The notes: a model not told the origin generated them from the letters alone. Positions 1-12,192 are shown, counted from the first letter of the stretch. The stretch is 64,000 nucleotides of DNA from Rhabditophanes sp. KR3021 (GCA_963281155.1 CAUJLY010000001.1:3906001-3970000); one strand, 5' to 3'. Translations and numbers: made by a program.

Positions 1-1708
1 ATTGGTATCATTTGCTTTGATTCCATGTCGAATGAGGATTCTTGTGACCTATTATCTAATTAGAATGTCATTAGTCATAAATATATTGGGGTATTGTTTA
101 CTTACTTGTATTTGTAATGTGATTGGGAGCCATTTTTCGAGGATCGCTAAAGGGTGGATTTAAGGCTGTTAATTTATCATTCGATTGGCTAGATCTTAAA
201 GGTTGTCCAACAGGCGGCATATTTTTGTTTTGTAGGGAAGCTGATGAGTTTCCTCTTGATAAGTGCACACCGTTTGGATTTAAATTAGGGGTCGCTGGGA
301 CTGAAACTGAGTTATTTGGAGGGTAATCGTATATGGATCGTATTCCAGCAGAATGAGGGGTGGTTTGTGTTGGATACTGGATTTGGGAAGTTGTTGGAAT
401 TTGGGTTGGTCTAAGGGGATAAATTTGGTGTGGCGAAATGACCCCTTTCTGTTCGTACTTAACTCCCCCATTTCCATTGGCCGCATTGACACCATTAATG
501 GCATTATTCTGTGTACTAATAACGTTGTTTTGTGCATTAATAATGTTATTTTGTGTATTAGCAATGCTGTTTTGTGCATTTATTGCATTTATCACATTTT
601 GCCCGCTATTTAATGAGTTGTTGATTGTATTAGGTGCAGGGGTGTTATTAATTGCGTTGGCTTGGAGGTTATTGTTTGGATGTTGGTAATGCTTCTGATA
701 ATTAGGATCCATTTGATGGTGCATTTCGGGGTTGAAGTTTATTCTTGGTCTGGAAGGAGACTGAAGAGGTTGTGTATTCGGAGGACCATTTTGAGTCTTC
801 AACCGCAACTCCTGTTGATGTTGCTGGTGTTGAAGTTGGTGATGTTGGTGATGCTGGTGTTGATGTTGCGGATGCTGCTGGTAATGGGCAGAATCAAATC
901 CAGAACTGGGTTGGTAGTGTTGGGAATACTGGGCAAAAGCAGGATTCACGGGGTACGTCGGCGTTTGTTGGTACCCCTGCATTTGGTTGTAATTCTGGAA
1001 CACACCCCCGTTATTCCATTGCTGCTGTTGCTGTTGCTGTTGATTTTGCTGTTGATTTTGATTTTGGGGAGGTGGTGGTCTAACAATTGTCTTGACTCCA
1101 CCAGCATCATTGTTTGGCATGATAAGAACATTATTGCTTGGTATAATATTGTTGGTATTGTTGATATTGCTGATATTGCTGATATTGCTGATATTATTAA
1201 TACTATTAGCAGGCATTATACCATTATTGGTGGCCTTAACGTTGTTGTTAGTCGTGATATTATTAATTGGCATTGGATTATTTGGCATGTTAGTAATTGG
1301 CACATTGTTGTGTGCATAAGGAGGCTGCTGCGCGATGTGATTTCTAGGTGAATTAATTACTGGAGGTTCTCGGTAATTTTTAGGCATTGGCGAGTAACAT
1401 CCTTGAGAGTAGAGTTGTTGTGGAGGCATCCTGGAGACGGGGGGCTGGTGGTAGTTTGAGGGTGTGGCGTGTATTGGCATTTGTTGGTGCCTAGTGATAG
1501 TTAGTGGCGAATTTTGATTGCTGGAAGTATCGGATGCCGATAAATTTGAATGGGGCAAATTAGAAGCACCGGACAAATTGGAATTGGTTAGGGACGAGCC
1601 AGATAGATTGTGATGTTCTCTGAAATAAGATTGGTCCTGTTCGTAAGAGGCATTTTCGAATGATCTATTTTGGTCTAAGCTTCGGTTTGATCGGTGTTCA
1701 TTCATCAC
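1..1708 (-). CDS. Q/N-rich low-complexity protein, 3' end outside window
   Basis: Not recognised as a named family. One long exon (1708 down to 106) begins with two Met codons after an upstream AG acceptor (ttaatag), consistent with trans-splicing. The product is dominated by Asn, Gln, Pro and Ser, with a polyQ stretch beside PPPPQNQ, His/Gln runs (residues about 270-300) and repeated N-I-N-N and A-Q-N-N units. No folded domain is evident. Reading on to a stop at 98-100 is probably wrong: a GTAAGT donor lies at 105-100, and a 50-nt intron (105-56) rejoins frame in an exon that stays open to base 1 (contains SQESSFDMESKQ). The composition resembles prion-like or transcription/chromatin scaffold proteins, but the function cannot be assigned. 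Coding status is well supported by length and frame; identity is unknown. Confidence 0.75.
800..1200. repeat. Trinucleotide/hexanucleotide repeats inside the Q/N-rich exon
   Basis: Imperfect runs of gttgat/gctggt (about 805-880), gctgtt (about 1021-1062) and gatattgct (about 1155-1200) encode, on the minus strand, His/Gln, polyQ and Asn-Ile-Ser tracts. They are likely to be length-polymorphic. Confidence 0.7.
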
Positions 1709-2115
1709 AATCTATTAAACGAATAAACGGAAGGGGTATATGAATATGAGAATATTTAGTAAGTAATGTGTGTAGAGGCAAATCGTATCGGTAATATTAA
1801 CATAAATGTATTATTTAGAGCTCAGTATTTTGTTGTCTTTTTATATACAAAAGTGTTGTTGGCACAATAATATTATTTTAGTTTATGATAAGTTTTGGAG
1901 GAATGCAACTTGAATAACAATCTTGGTGAGACCACTAGTGTAAAATGTGATCGCTAACAACAATACAACAAATAAGTAGAACGAATAAATTAAAGAAAGA
2001 AAAGGAAACAATAGGAGATGATTTTAAATGAAATAGGGTTTATTTAAAGTGAACAATTAGATTGTTTCAAAAGTTTACTTATTGAAATGCGTGTTAATTA
2101 AATTTGATGAAGCAA
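1709..2115. other. Intergenic: promoter/outron of Q/N-rich gene and 3' UTR of SET gene
   Basis: No coding signal seen. A minus-strand AATAAA poly(A) signal lies at 2044-2039, about 70 bases past the stop codon of the SET-domain gene. The remainder is the AT-rich upstream region of the Q/N-rich gene. Confidence 0.6.
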
Positions 2116-3988
2116 TCAAAGCTTCTTGCCGTCGTTTTTCCCTTTTGGAATTTTCTTGATACAGTTGCCAGCTCCGCAAAGACAGTCATCGTATTCAATT
2201 TTCTCACCTTGCGGCAATACTCCATTGAAGTAGTTAATTGTAATTTCTTCCCCCATCGTGATTTTCCTCTTTGCAAAGAAGGCTACTTTGTGATAATCTA
2301 GGTTTTTGTATAAACTATAGACGGCATGGATTTCCGAGTTTGAATTGCAACAATGATTTACAAATCGGGCTTCACTGCAGAACTTTCTTGCGTCGATGTG
2401 GAATTTAGTTGACTCGTCATCTCCTGACATGTAATCCATGCTGAAAATATAATTTCCGTTTCTCGAGGTGGCATCTGCTTCCCCAATGATCTCGCCAATA
2501 TATTCACAAATAAACTCGTTCTTCTCAATTACCCTACCGGCGTACAACCCCCAACCCTTATTGGGTGTTTTGTAAATGATAACAGGTATTTTGCGACCCT
2601 GGTTGACGATGGTTGTTGGACATGGCTTAATTAGACAATTACAGGCATCTGAGCATTCCATTTTTACAGGTTTGATCTCATAAGCAATATCGCTTTGTTT
2701 AAAATACTGCTCCATAGATTGGCAATTGTCAGTTACCTTGGTGGCTACACAATTTTTGCACGGTTCAATTACTTTGTCCAACTCCAGATCGGATATTATT
2801 TTGGCTCCAACGGTACTGGTTGTGCAGTACACAATGTCAGGAACAGAATCATAGTCGTTCCAATTGACAATGTAAACGGGTGTTTTGTTGATCAATGAAG
2901 ATTCCTCGATTTTGTTGTTGACGTATCTCTCCAGATGGTAGCACATATCGGTGACGGCATATCTCATATTACTCGTTGGAAATTCGTAATAGTTGACTGG
3001 TTTAGGGATCAGTGAATTATACAAGTTTTTGAGTGCTTTTTCACGGCTAATGAACAGCTTGTATACTTCCTGGCAAGTTGAAAGACCTTTCACAGGTTCC
3101 CACGTAGCACCATTAAAAGGAAATCCTTTCCATTTGACCAACAATCTTTTCTAAAATGAAAATAACTTACTTAAGTTCTGTTATTTTTGGCTAAATCTGT
3201 TAATTATTGAGATGAGTCAGTTATTTTTGGACGAATGTGTTAATTAACTAAGTTAAATATTGGAGGAACATACACTGAGGCTATTTCGGCAAATAAATGA
3301 TTCTATAATAAATACTTCTGGATCTGGAGAGGCGGCTGGTTTAGGCTGCACTTTTTTGTGGCTCTTTTTAATCCTTTGTGATAAATTGGATTGGAGAGGC
3401 TGATTAAACTGGCAAATTCCACTCTCATCTGAGTTGTTCTTAATTTGCAAAGAAGTTGTTTCCACACTTATTCTTTCACTGGATTTTCTTGGTTCCCTGA
3501 TAGTTGTTTGCATTATTCCAGTAATTTCCTCATCTATTGGGGTATTATTATTCAGGCTATTTCCCCCTTGAATGTTGTCAACTGCTTCCAGATGATCCGA
3601 TTCGTCTTCAATGCCAATTTCTTGTATTGGCTCTATTCGTGCGTTGCTAATTTTTCCTAATGCATCCACTTGTGTAATGTCTTCTATCGATTCTACCGGC
3701 GTATTGCCTTCAACTGGCGTATGATTTGCGTCTGGATTTTGCTTAGTAATTTCGGCCTCGCAAATTCGGCCAATTATGTCCTGCAATAAGCGTTGAATTT
3801 GTTCCTCGGTAATAACTTTTATCGCTTGGGTTGAAAACTTTTCCGTTAACTCTCCACCGGTGGCAGTAACGCGAGTATCTAAAAATAATGAATGGAGAGA
3901 AGTAAGTATGCAGTTAATTTAAATTAGTACCATGTGCATTTGTTGCAACAGAATTGCTAGCACAACTATCGATTGCATGATGGGACAT
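2116..3988 (-). CDS. Chromodomain + SET-domain histone H3K9 methyltransferase (SUV39-like)
   Basis: Three exons (3988-3931, 3878-3274, 3150-2116; introns 52 and 123 nt) give 565 aa in phase. The N-terminal ~200 residues are acidic and disordered. A chromodomain follows, split by intron 2 (EVFIIES.. then LLVKWKGFPFNGATWEP). Next comes a cysteine-rich pre-SET segment (ECSDACNCLIKPC), the SET domain (NKGWGLYAG, YIGEII, RFVNHCC, EEITINYFNG) and a post-SET motif (CLCGAGNC). This order is that of SUV39H/Su(var)3-9 enzymes, which methylate H3K9 in heterochromatin; the family role is established and the assignment here is by architecture. Oddities: the usual NHSC SET motif reads NHCC, and the first half of the pre-SET zinc cluster appears to have fewer cysteines than in SUV39H1. 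The start codon lies just after a T/C-rich AG. Confidence 0.93.
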
Positions 3989-4263
3989 ATTGAGGCTGAG
4001 GAGTATGCCAATAGTTAGTTAAACATTTGATTTAGTGAAGTAGTTGTTGATCTAATAACAATATCGTAGTTTAGATTGCGAAGTTGGGAAGATGGGATAA
4101 AATAAGTATTTTAAATTGGATTCGTATTGGTAAAGAGACATTTGGTAATGTGAGTAATTATTGAAACAAATAAGAATTAATGAAGGAAGTTGAAGTAAGA
4201 ACATTTATTCTTAAAAGATGTACAAAAAGTGTGAAGAAGATTATTTTAGTGATGTTATTAAAA

Positions 4264-5296
4264 TTATCTCTTGGTTCCGTCAGCGAAGAAAACTCCTCCA
4301 TCGAGGGCACAGTATTTTGGACAGATACCTGGTTCGCCTTTAGATCCGGCTGGGCCAGCTGGTCCTGGAGCTCCTGGTTGACCGTCAGATCCTGGGGCGC
4401 CATCAGCTCCATTTTGTCCGTCGGTTCCGTTGTTTCCTGGGGCTCCGTCAGCTCCTGGCTGTCCAGCTTGTCCGTCTGAACCATTTTGACCATCAGCTCC
4501 TGGGGCACCGGCTTCTCCTTCGACTGTCTCGCTAGCAGCGTCAGCTCCTGGGGCTCCAGCTTGTCCGTCGGTTCCGTCTTGTCCGTTGTTTCCATTTGGC
4601 CCCTTTTCTCCATCGACTCCTGGGTTTCCGTCGGATCCGGCTGGTCCAGCTGGTCCGTCTTGTCCGTTGTCTCCGGCAGGTCCTTCTGGTCCGGCTGGTC
4701 CACTAAATGATCATGTGATTAGTTGGGTGAAGCAGTAATAGTGAGCATAAATGAATACTCGCATTAGATTGGCTACTTACGCTGGTCCTTGTGGGCATGG
4801 CTTGCATGGTGGGACGGTGACTGGGGAGCATGGGATGGAGTTTGGTTTTCCTGGGCTTCCTGGGAGACCTGGAGATCCTGGTTTACCTGGTGCTCCATTC
4901 TTTCCGGCGGCTCCAGCTGGGCCTAAACAGTAATAAGTTGTTGAGAGTAGTAGATTAGCATATTGTGTTACCTGGGGCTCCTGGGAGACAACATTCGCTG
5001 CATGATCCTCCGGCTGAGGCAGATCCTCCTGAGACTCCGCTGTCGTACCCGGCTTGTCTTTGGATTCTGGTTCCGTTGATCAATGGGAGTTGTTTAAGAG
5101 TGTTGACTTCGGACCAGATGTCTTTGGCGGATGATTTGCAGAAGACTACTTCGTTGTGCATGCTTTTCTTGACATGGTGGACGTAGTTGTATACCATTGG
5201 TAAGGTAATACAGACGCTCAACACGGCAACTACTGAGAATGCTACACTTGAATAAGCTACGAAGCGATAAGCTTTAGTTCTGCCCTCAAAATCCAT
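4264..5296 (-). CDS. Nematode cuticle collagen
   Basis: Three exons (5296-4972, 4922-4781, 4702-4264; introns 49 and 78 nt) give 301 aa in phase. The N-terminus carries the nematode cuticle-collagen domain with one membrane/signal segment (about residues 12-40) and a candidate furin/BLI-4-type site (RIQR, about residue 80). Then come a Cys cluster (CSECC), a short Gly-X-Y block, a Cys-Pro break (PCKPCPQ), a long Gly-X-Y block rich in GADG/GAPG/GNNG, and a Cys-containing C-terminus (ICPKYC) ending FADGTKR. It should be secreted by the hypodermis and cross-linked into the cuticle. The Gly-X-Y frame reads Gly every third residue across both splice junctions, which fixes the exon structure. Confidence 0.95.
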
Positions 5297-6258
5297 GCTG
5301 AATAAGATGAAATGTGATGATATGATTTCATTTACAATTTAACTTTCTTTATATACTCATTTTAATTGGCAACCTTGTAACCTGTATCATTGAAGATGCA
5401 TATCTATCGCATAAAGGGATTCTCCTTCAAGATCAAAAAAACTCAGAAAGAAATTGTTTACTAGTTTAATATTTAATTTTTTTTAATGCATTTACTAGAT
5501 AGTGAAAACTATGTTAACACAGTTAGATATCAAGGCATTACTTTGTCATTGAGAAGGAGACATCAGTTACAAGTAAAACAGGTATCAAATTGATAAATTT
5601 ACCGATCTGTTGTTTTAATGGAAATTTTTATTAAAGCTGTTTCCACATTCATTGCCGCTCAAGGAAAGGATATTATAAATTCAGGTTTTTCGTCTTTACT
5701 TATTAGCTTTGCCGGTTAAAAAATTATAAAATCAAATTATGTATCATTTTAATTCAAAAAAGTGACTTTTACGCTGAATGTAATCTCTAATGTCGCTTTA
5801 TAGCCGTGACTTTACGTATAGTTGCACTTGCTTTGTGTAGTTACGTTGCATGATTATTTCAAATTTCAATGCCATGTTTACTTTTTAATTATACATTTAT
5901 TACATATTAAGTGTAGTAATTTTACGCCCAAACCTGGTTGAATATTTGACTAAAATTGTGTTACTTCCATTTATCATCTCTTAAATAATTACAAATTATT
6001 CTGGCAGTTTTAGAAGAAAATGATCAAATCAAATTGTTAATTGCATTTCAACAAAATCAAACTATAAAATAGGTAAAAAAGAGTGTGCAAAGAATCTACT
6101 TTTAAGCTAATCATTCTTTAATTAATAACGGAATTGTATCATAAATATCTTCGTTGCATTCACTTAATCAATTAAATAACATATAGGAATACACTTAGTT
6201 GGAATATAAATTATCAAAACACACATTCTTTTTACTTGTTTTGATGTTTGTATAGAAA
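5297..6258. other. Intergenic, AT-rich, no gene seen
   Basis: Contains the upstream region of the collagen gene (minus strand) and the upstream region of the hydrolase relic (plus strand). No open frame with coding character or RNA gene was recognised. Confidence 0.5.
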
Positions 6259-7314
6259 ATGGGTATTTTCTTACGTTTGTTCAAAAATATTACTTCAACT
6301 GGAAATAAAGTCAAGGTTAACAGAATTCTTTGCCCTGCTGGAGACACTGAAAAATATATTGTCAAAGCTAACATTGTTGCCATATCTGGAAGAAATGAGC
6401 GAATTCCAATTGAAGCAGTTACGATGGTATATAACAAGCTCATAAAGTTGCTTCTATATGTAATAGGATTCAATGCCAAATGGTTCATCAAAGGGACTGT
6501 AATTGCTTTATGTGGAACCCAGGTTTGCATAAAGACTGGAAATATGTCTTGCCTTTCTGTCAAGAACAAAACATTCGTTTAATCGCACTCAATTTTCCGG
6601 GATTCGGGGAAACACCACATGATGATCGATTTACTATGCTTAACACTGAGAGACTTGCTTTTGTTAACCAGGTTTTGAAAGCAAGAAAAATTGAACCAAA
6701 CGAAAAGCTGTTATATATGGGATATAATAGAAGCAGTGAGTCTGTTCTCAAATTAGGAGCGTTGAATTCCGATAATTTTGTTGGTATTATTTTAGTTAAT
6801 GGCGTTGGAATGACTATTCACCGCGGAATTAAATCATTTTGGTTAATTTCAATATCTTCTTACTTATGGGAGACGTTTCCACGTATGAGAGGGACTTTTA
6901 TTAATCCTTTTGCATTTACCATTTGTTCAAAAATAGGTGTTAAAACCCCGAATGGTCAAATAGCAATGAACTGTGCTAGAGCCATGAAAACATTCGATTT
7001 ACCTAATCAAAAGAAGTATTTTGATATGATTAATAAAACGATGTAAAAGTTTTGCAAATGACTTCTGGAAAGATTTTTTGATTAATATTCTATTTTAGTC
7101 TACTGACAAAATTAATGATGACAGTGAAATAGGCGAAACTGTAATGAACAAATTTTAATCTGGAACAACTCGATTATCTATATTTTTTGAAAAGGATAAT
7201 CACTATTTAAACAAGTTTAGAGCTAAAGTACTTTGTTCCGCAATTGATGCGATGCTAAAAACATATAAAAAGGATAATGATATATCATTTAAAACAGTTA
7301 AAAGGAGTAAATAG
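6259..7314 (+). pseudogene. Decayed nematode alpha/beta hydrolase (DUF1057 type)
   Basis: The start follows a good AG acceptor (gtatag, then AAAATGGG). The first frame runs through GTVIALCG, then the family core continues in another frame as GLHKDWKYV and NFPGFGETP. The break is at about 6521-6526, where one base (a C) is missing relative to an uninterrupted frame. A second frame closes at 7046. Beyond it the frame containing STDKINDD reads into an in-frame TAA (about 7156) and then continues as recognisable protein to 7314. NFPGFG and the G-x-(H/C)-G oxyanion region match nematode DUF1057 hydrolases. With at least one frameshift and one nonsense codon this looks inactive. A single sequencing error could explain the first break but not both. 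Confidence 0.75.
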
Positions 7315-7559
7315 ATTGTTACGTTTTTTAGTAAGTGGCATTTAAAATTTTTCCAATGTGTAGCATCTATTTGTTTTTAATAATAAACTCTTTATACGTT
7401 TACACATATTTATTACAAATAAATAATATTTTCAAACACAAGAAGTGCATTCAACACAATAAATTAGAATGTGGATAACGTTCTAGACTGAAACTAAAAA
7501 TAGATGATGTTAATAACATCAAAATGACATGAACAATTAGGTTTAATATTTTCAAGGAA

Positions 7560-8538
7560 TTAGTTTTTTAAAGTATTAATAAACTTATGCATGATACTTC
7601 GATTTTTCCTAGATAAAAATATGTGTAAGATTGGGTTTATGACAGGTATAGCTACTAGCAGTTGCATTACAAATGCTCCAAAATATGAAGTATTAATCCG
7701 AAAAAAGTATAGGATATGATAGATAATTATTGGGACAATTGCTACAATCCAATTAGCGACAGTTAGAACAATTAGATTTAATTTGAATTCAAAGTTGATT
7801 TTCTTTTGCTTTTCGGGCATTTCTCGAATGTTTTTTGTAATATGTAAATTGATTTTTTTATAAATATAATAAATCAAACCAAAATTAAAAAGGTAAAATA
7901 AAGAGTACGCCAACATTATTGGCATTTTGTTTAAATTTATCTAAAAAATTAAAAAACACATACATGTGGACTGGTGTTGAACTTACCGGTCTAAATGCGA
8001 GCAATAAATTCTTGTTTTGTAAGACAATGTTATTCATTGCCATGTATTTATAAACATCGTGAAGTTCATCAGGATCCTTAATTTTATCAAAATTGTAGAC
8101 TAAAACGAATGAACAGAAAAAGCCTTCTATGACTGAAACAATAAAACCAATAAAAAGATAAATTATTTTTAATTGCCGTTTGTAACAAATTTGATAGTAT
8201 CGTGTAATCATGACAAAGGTGACCAAGGCGATATTAACATAAACTAAACCAAGCGATAGCATAACTAAAAATTGTTCATTAATAACTTCCCTTTCAGTTG
8301 ATTCTAGATAGTCAATTGAAAAAATAAAGTTTCGATCATACGTAAAAATTCTTATTTTAGTGATACCATTAATGATGACGGTTACTATTCCACAGAAAAA
8401 ATGAAGAACTAACACATATTTATAAGAACTGTTCAATTGGTCAGTTTTATTCTGAACAGTCAAGAATATAGCAATTGAATTTGCAAAAACACCAATTGCC
8501 AGTAAACCAAAATATATTGTAGTAGATACGACCATCAT
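7560..8538 (-). CDS. Seven-transmembrane chemoreceptor-like GPCR
   Basis: Two exons (8538-7987, 7940-7560) with a 46-nt intron, phase 0, encode 310 aa, the usual size for nematode serpentine receptors. Seven hydrophobic segments can be counted. TM7 reads VAIPVINPILHIFLSRKNRSIM, similar to the NPI(L) motif of Str/Srh-type receptors. Residues near the end of TM3 (MITRYYQI) resemble the [I/L]xRYxQ motif in the receptors at 14864 and 18405, placing it in the same local family. The ligand is unknown. Likely expressed in sensory neurons, by analogy with the family. Confidence 0.8.
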
Positions 8539-9509
8539 GTCATCAAAAACAAGAATGTACCATTTAAATTTGGATAATTCAGAATAGCTAAAAAAGGCGC
8601 ACTGTTAAAGTAATATTTTAATTGCCACAAAATGAAATTGACGGTAATTTATAAATATTGTTATGAAAATGGAATTACAATTAACGTCACCGTTTTAAGC
8701 GCAAGTACATAATATTACCTTTTAAATCCTCATCTTTGAATAGTTCCTACTTCGATAACATTCCCCTTTGTGGCATTTCGTTTCTGATGATACATTTTTA
8801 ATAACTCATTAATAATATTACTTATATTTGATTATCAATCATATTTATGAACTTTTACATAATCCAAGTTACAAATTTGTGTCAATTGATGATTTTGCAA
8901 TTGTGTAGTTTAAATGCATGTTTCTAACATCACATGATACATATTTTTACTTGTTGAAATATATTTATAGACAATAGTTTTTATTTCCTTAGATAAGTTC
9001 TTATTAAAAACACTTTTATCCCCAATAATATTATTACCATTCATAAAAACATTTGGAAATAAAAAATAATAAACAGTCAAATATTCTATTTTAATCATCT
9101 TGATTTTTACAATTATTTTTTGTGAAGTCGAATTCCCCGACTTTACTAAACATAGTTCAATATCATGTGATTGTAAATTTAGTGACATTGTTGATGGCCA
9201 AATTAATAGATAGTTGATACTGACCTGATAAGATTACAGTTTAAAGTAAACTAAATTTATAAAAAACCAATATAGTGATCAACAATCCATGCTCTAAACA
9301 AGTACACTTATCGATAAAAGAGTATTCTTACTTAATTTGTAGGCTGATTGTTGAAAAACAGTTCCTATTTATATTCATATTTTTTAGTTGTTATATTCAT
9401 CATCTGCCTTACTTTTTATATTTAGTATTTATTTGTAGTATTTAGTGGTATATGTGTTGATTGTTTTTCCTATTGCTTAATAAATGTGTTTTTCAGATAA
9501 TTACACGCA
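8539..9509. other. Intergenic between receptor and AIG1-like gene
   Basis: AT-rich. A 92-codon ATG frame on the minus strand (9188-8910) has no recognisable domain and no evident splice partners; it may be chance. The AIG1-like gene begins just after a strong acceptor (tttttcag at 9490-9497). Confidence 0.4.
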
Positions 9510-10349
9510 ATGATTATTCAATTCATCTTTCACTTGGCCCTAACATTATGGTATGGATATATTGTGGTATATGATTACGAAATGACCAAGGATTTTATGC
9601 CAATCAAAGGAAACTATTTGAGCAAATTTGTATGGCTTACACATATTGATTTGTTCGTTCAAATTATGTACCACTTTTTTGCAATCTTATACGTATGCAG
9701 TAGCAATTTAAAAAAAAATTTCAAAGGGACATTTGATTTTCTCGCCACTGCTTTTGTTTTCCCTCTTGCTGCCGTAAGTAATAAGACTATAGCTCCCTAA
9801 ACATATTTATTTAGGCTGTTGTTATTCTTTTCTGGTCTTTGTACATCGCGGATCCCGATTCACTAGCCGACCCACAAGCTCAAAAGATATTGTCAGTGGC
9901 TTTCTTCAATCATACAATTCATACGTTGCCACTCATTGCTATGATTGTTGATTTCTTTTTGTGGAAACATACACGAGCAAAGAAAGGATCAACCTTGCAA
10001 ATATTGTTTACATTTGCCGTTCTTTATTTAGTTGGGATGTATTATGTGTACGGAATTACTGGCAAATTCCCTTACCCGATTCTGGACACACTCGAACCGG
10101 TATTCAGAATCCTTTTTATTCTAGTGTGCTTAAGTGTATTGTTTGCTTGCTTCATCCTAGGAGATATAATTAATGTTATTGCTGGTGGAGAAAAAGACAC
10201 TCCTACTAAATTTATCCGTAAATCACACCACAAAACTAAATAAATAAAGTCTTTTAAATTGTTTTTGTTTAGGCCAAGGTCCGAGTGTTTATGGGACACT
10301 TGAAAATGATCCTACTCCACCGAGAAACTATCGTGTAATAACTCCCTGA
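9510..10349 (+). CDS. AIG1/ADTRP-family membrane hydrolase (FAHFA hydrolase-like)
   Basis: Exons 9510-9773, 9815-10217 and 10273-10349 (introns 41 and 55 nt) give 247 aa in phase; reading through the second donor instead would stop at 10243 (230 aa). The start follows a tttttcag acceptor. The protein has about six membrane segments. It carries WLTHIDLFVQIMYH, with the conserved Thr, and NHTIHTLP, with the conserved His; both are known to be essential in human AIG1 and ADTRP, which hydrolyse fatty-acid esters of hydroxy fatty acids. Family membership is confident; substrate is inferred. The third exon (QGPSVYGTLENDPTPP, then stop) is supported by a GTAAAT donor, a tttgtttag acceptor, correct phase and typical intron size. 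Confidence 0.88.
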
Positions 10350-11163
10350 ATCAATTAACATACACAATATCAATACTAACACCTTTCATTTTTGCATATA
10401 TTATGTTGCCTAAGATATTTGTATAGTATCATATTCTAAATGAATTTTAATTTTAACAATTTTTTAAATATTGTTTTCCCATTTGAGATCAAAATTATTC
10501 TATTTCGATTAACATTAAACTATCTTATTGCAAGTTTAAAATTTCAGCTTCAAATTGAATTTACCATTTCAATATCCTAATTCTACGAAAATATAATCAC
10601 TTAATAATCTAAAAGTTTTATTCAGCTGGTTTTGTGTGAAATAAATGTAAAAGTGGCGGAACCAAATTAATTATTCACCTTATTTTTGACAAATAGTGAA
10701 TGCGTAACGAGTTAAAGCTTAGATTGTTCCCATACAAAAGAACCTAAGTTGAGAAAATTAAAACCATATTTTGTTTAAGTCCACTGTTATCATATAAAAA
10801 TGATGTAGCTTCATCTAAAGATCAAAATATTCAAAATGTTATTGCTTGAAAACGTTTCATATTTCAAAAAATAATCCAAACATTGGCAATAGAAGTTTGA
10901 GATTTGGGTGTAGAAGAGGATATTTGCATATAAATGTATATCCAAAAACCATCAAAAAGATGAATATCAAACATACAGCTAATTGCATAGGTATACGAAC
11001 TTCTTAAAAATAAGATTGAGTGTGTTTAATTTGGTAGGATCAAGATAAAACGTCACTGTTCTTTCTCTCCATATTAATAAAGTTGAATTCATTTTGAAAA
11101 TAAATACCAGAATATGTTCACTTAACACTCTTAATAATACACATACTGTATATTATCACCTTC
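10350..11163. other. Intergenic, convergent 3' ends
   Basis: Lies between the AIG1-like gene (plus) and a receptor gene (minus). AT-rich, no coding signal recognised. Confidence 0.5.
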
Positions 11164-12192
11164 CTAATTCCATTGCCTTTGGATTTGAGAGAAATATTCA
11201 TTTGTTTCAAGTTGAGATCGTTTTTCTCTATCCTCAAAATAACAAACAGTTCCTGAAAATTGGCTATCGCGAGTCTTATTTTTAAAAAGTTGAGTGAATG
11301 CTTTCTTTGAGGATGGTAACATAAATATTAAAAATAATGGAAAAGTAGCTGAAAATACAGAAACACTACAGAACATAAATTCCGAAATTATACTTCTGTT
11401 TATGTAGCCAAGCGTACAAAGTATATGAACCATAAAAATTAGAATACTCGTAATTGATAAATACAAAACCATCCATGAAAGAATTCTTATTGTCTGCCTT
11501 ATTTCTAAAAGTTGAAACTTTGTGTTTATTGATGACTTTGTTTCCTGTTCCTGCTTGAGGGATTTTTCATTTTTCTGATTTAATATCATGAATCCAATTC
11601 CGCTAGTTACCGTGGCTAAAATCCAAAGAGACGATGTATAGTATTCACTTATTACTACTAAAATGTTATTGTCAAATTAAAAAACAATGTTAAACATACA
11701 ATATGACTGATTCAAAATAACCACCATTGCAATAGGTACCACGATTATGGAATAAAAAATATACTTTATCTTCAAAGGCGACCCATCATACGTGTTTGCA
11801 TTTCTATAAGCATCTAAACGCTCAACAAACATTGGAATCGCAATTAATGCCAATGGTAATGACCCAATTTGAGAAAGTGTATCACATACGAAGCTAAATC
11901 TTTTGTCAAATCCTATGAATAAAACCCTCGCAATATTAATAAATTGTAGAATATTAAAAATTAAAGAAAATATACCATATGCAGCAATTAGGAGCTTTAA
12001 ATTAGAATGAATTAGCGCTTTTTTGAATATAAATGCATGTTCCAATGCTACCGAAATTATACAAATCATGTCAATAATGAACAGTGATGGTATCAATATT
12101 TTGCCAATCCATGGATTTATTCGGTCTAACTCATTTATATTCAGCATAAACATAACACTTTGATTTGTCAAATCAGCAATAGACAAATTCAT
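11164..12192 (-). CDS. Chemoreceptor-like 7TM GPCR, Sra/Sre-like family, copy A
   Basis: Two exons (12192-11700, 11657-11164) with a 42-nt intron in phase 1 encode 328 aa. Seven hydrophobic segments are visible. After TM4 a motif IPMFVERLDAYRNANTY resembles the P..ER..A..(x)nY region of Sra/Sre-type nematode receptors. The C-terminal tail ends NEYFSQIQRQWN. It is a paralogue of the next gene (13324-14349): first exons are the same length (493 nt), the intron sits at the same position and phase, and the tails match. Family name tentative; receptor nature fairly sure. Confidence 0.75.

Noticed and set aside
662..1351. Plus-strand 229-codon frame rich in Leu, Ile and Val
   Set aside because: Antisense shadow of the codon repeats in the Q/N-rich gene; no domain and highly repetitive composition.
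4158..4703. Long minus-strand frame rich in Asp, Gln, Glu, Pro and Thr
   Set aside because: It is the Gly-X-Y exon of the cuticle collagen read in the wrong frame; the correct frame places Gly every third residue and splices in phase.
8910..9188. 92-codon minus-strand frame
   Set aside because: Considered as a possible MSP- or MATH-like fragment, but no motif could be matched; left as probable chance.
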